From Arcicella rigui (GTDB lineage Bacteria; Bacteroidota; Bacteroidia; Cytophagales; Spirosomataceae), in contig NZ_JAYFUM010000009.1 of the NCBI RefSeq assembly GCF_034929435.1, forward strand, positions 62,001 through 126,000: a stretch of DNA of 64,000 nt, read 5' to 3'. Both the position numbers and the translations under genes were made by a program. The notes beneath the pieces are model-generated. The model did not search any database, had not been told where the DNA came from, and saw only the letters and a program-made list of their open reading frames with translations. Each line of letters opens with the position of its first letter. The first letter of the stretch is position 1. Below, piece after piece: positions 63,214 to 64,000 of the stretch.

Positions 63214-64000
63214 AAACATTTTAAAATCAATGATTTTGGCAGCTTTGGCATTTAATGCTTCGGCACAAACTGCCCAAACTATCAAACCAAAGTATTTTAA
63301 AGATAATTCAACAGGTAAATTATACTGGAACAAAAAATTGCCAGTATATATTTGGGTTTCAACCACCCCCGACCACGCTGAACAACTTTTACAAAAATCT
63401 TCAAATGAAAAGTACTCTGTACCTTTTTATTTAGATACCGAAGGCGTTAATTTCATTCGTTCTAAAAACGCAGTTGACCCTGTTACCAAAGAACCTGTGA
63501 AGCCCTTGCAAGAAGTAATGTTAGAAGTATATGCCGATGGTGTAGCCCCAGAAACGGGCGTTACTTTTTATAATGGCTTCAGAAAATATGTTAATGCTAC
63601 TGGAAAAGTTTTTTATGGCCCTTATGTCAATTTCAATTTGCAAGCAACTGATAAAACCAGTGGGGTTGAATCTATTTTCTACTCAATCAACAGTAGTCCT
63701 TTTGAAGTATATCACACTGAGAAAAAATTATCAACTCAGGGCAATTATACGCTTAAATTCTTCGCCAGTGACCGTGTAGGAAATGCAGGAAAAGTACAAG
63801 AGCAAATTTTTACGGTAGATAATACTCCGCCGTTTACCAATTTGAACGTAAATGGTATTACAGACGAAAAAGCAGTTTCTTTTACCAGTAAAATGTATTT
63901 CAATATGGTTGATAGCATTGCTGGGTTGAAACAAACTTACTACAAATTTGATAATGGGAATTATGTTCCTTATGATGGTGCTTCGATTCCATTTTCGGCA
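63203..64000 (+). CDS. Exported protein with OmpL47/Ig-like repeats (partial, 3' end outside window)
   Basis: Open from an ATG at 63203 to the window end (266 residues, no stop). The ATG lies 11 bp inside the kinase gene, in another frame, so the two are probably coupled. The signal peptide is MIRKNILKSMILAALAFNASAQ. Near residues 145-215 there is a beta-sandwich unit (FNLQATDKTSGVESIFYSIN, YTLKFFASDRVGNAGKVQEQIFTVDNTPP), the pattern of OmpL47-type repeats, and a second unit begins after it. The protein may be the surface or periplasmic sensor partner of the kinase; that is inference. The remainder is not seen. Confidence 0.75.
   Translation, partial: MIRKNILKSMILAALAFNASAQTAQTIKPKYFKDNSTGKLYWNKKLPVYIWVSTTPDHAEQLLQKSSNEKYSVPFYLDTEGVNFIRSKNAVDPVTKEPVKPLQEVMLEVYADGVAPETGVTFYNGFRKYVNATGKVFYGPYVNFNLQATDKTSGVESIFYSINSSPFEVYHTEKKLSTQGNYTLKFFASDRVGNAGKVQEQIFTVDNTPPFTNLNVNGITDEKAVSFTSKMYFNMVDSIAGLKQTYYKFDNGNYVPYDGASIPFSA

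Overview
The window is AT-rich DNA from a Bacteroidota bacterium, most likely a member of the Cytophagales. I base this on protein families typical of that phylum (GWxTD lipoprotein, DUF2911, DUF3109, DUF4202 and DUF4249 proteins, a TonB-dependent receptor with a carboxypeptidase-like N-terminal domain, TPR-linked histidine kinases), on promoters of the TTG...TAnnTTTG type, and on the lack of strong Shine-Dalgarno sequences. Genus assignment is inference. I see no insertion sequence, prophage, CRISPR array or rRNA; there is one tRNA.

Region 1 (1-12800, all minus strand) is a surface-polysaccharide operon read from right to left: Wzi-like outer-membrane protein, Wza-like export lipoprotein, Wzc-like tyrosine kinase with a tandem-repeat Tyr/Gly tail, a GT2 glycosyltransferase, a NeuA-like cytidylyltransferase, a 2-hydroxyacid dehydrogenase, a short-chain dehydrogenase, a secreted TIM-barrel-like protein, a Wzx-like flippase, a DUF115/GT42-like protein and a Wzy-like polymerase cut by the window edge. 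A CMP-activating enzyme with no NeuB-type synthase in view, plus a protein with the residue layout of CMP-sugar transferases, suggests an unusual CMP-activated acid in the polymer. A gene-poor stretch of about 1.1 kb lies upstream.

Region 2 (13.9-33.6 kb) carries mainly cell-envelope and housekeeping genes: GWxTD lipoprotein, methyltransferases, glucosaminidase, MtgA, HemW, an M16 peptidase, a GT4-type glycosyltransferase, a LysM/lytic transglycosylase, DUF3109 and an alkyltransferase-like protein. It also holds a multi-PAS sensor without an ATPase domain that overlaps a single-domain response regulator, DUF4202, and a ChrB-AraC fusion regulator divergent from a TauE/SafE transporter.

Region 3 (33.7-50.6 kb) holds an ABC exporter, a four-gene operon ending in a NarL-type two-component system, a sugar isomerase-like protein, an MFS transporter, PyrD, two glycosyltransferases, tRNA-Arg(CCU), HflX, a DUF2911 protein and the atpA-atpG pair. 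A candidate structured RNA with its own promoter lies upstream of hflX.

Region 4 (50.6-64 kb) contains a candidate small RNA with promoter and terminator, a TonB receptor/DUF4249 pair, ferrochelatase, a DMT transporter, an RlmI-like methyltransferase, a ten-copy 42-bp tandem repeat, two divergent TPR histidine kinases and the start of a secreted repeat protein cut by the window end. Several intergenic regions also carry low-complexity inverted repeats built from related short words such as CATAACTCATAATTCAT.
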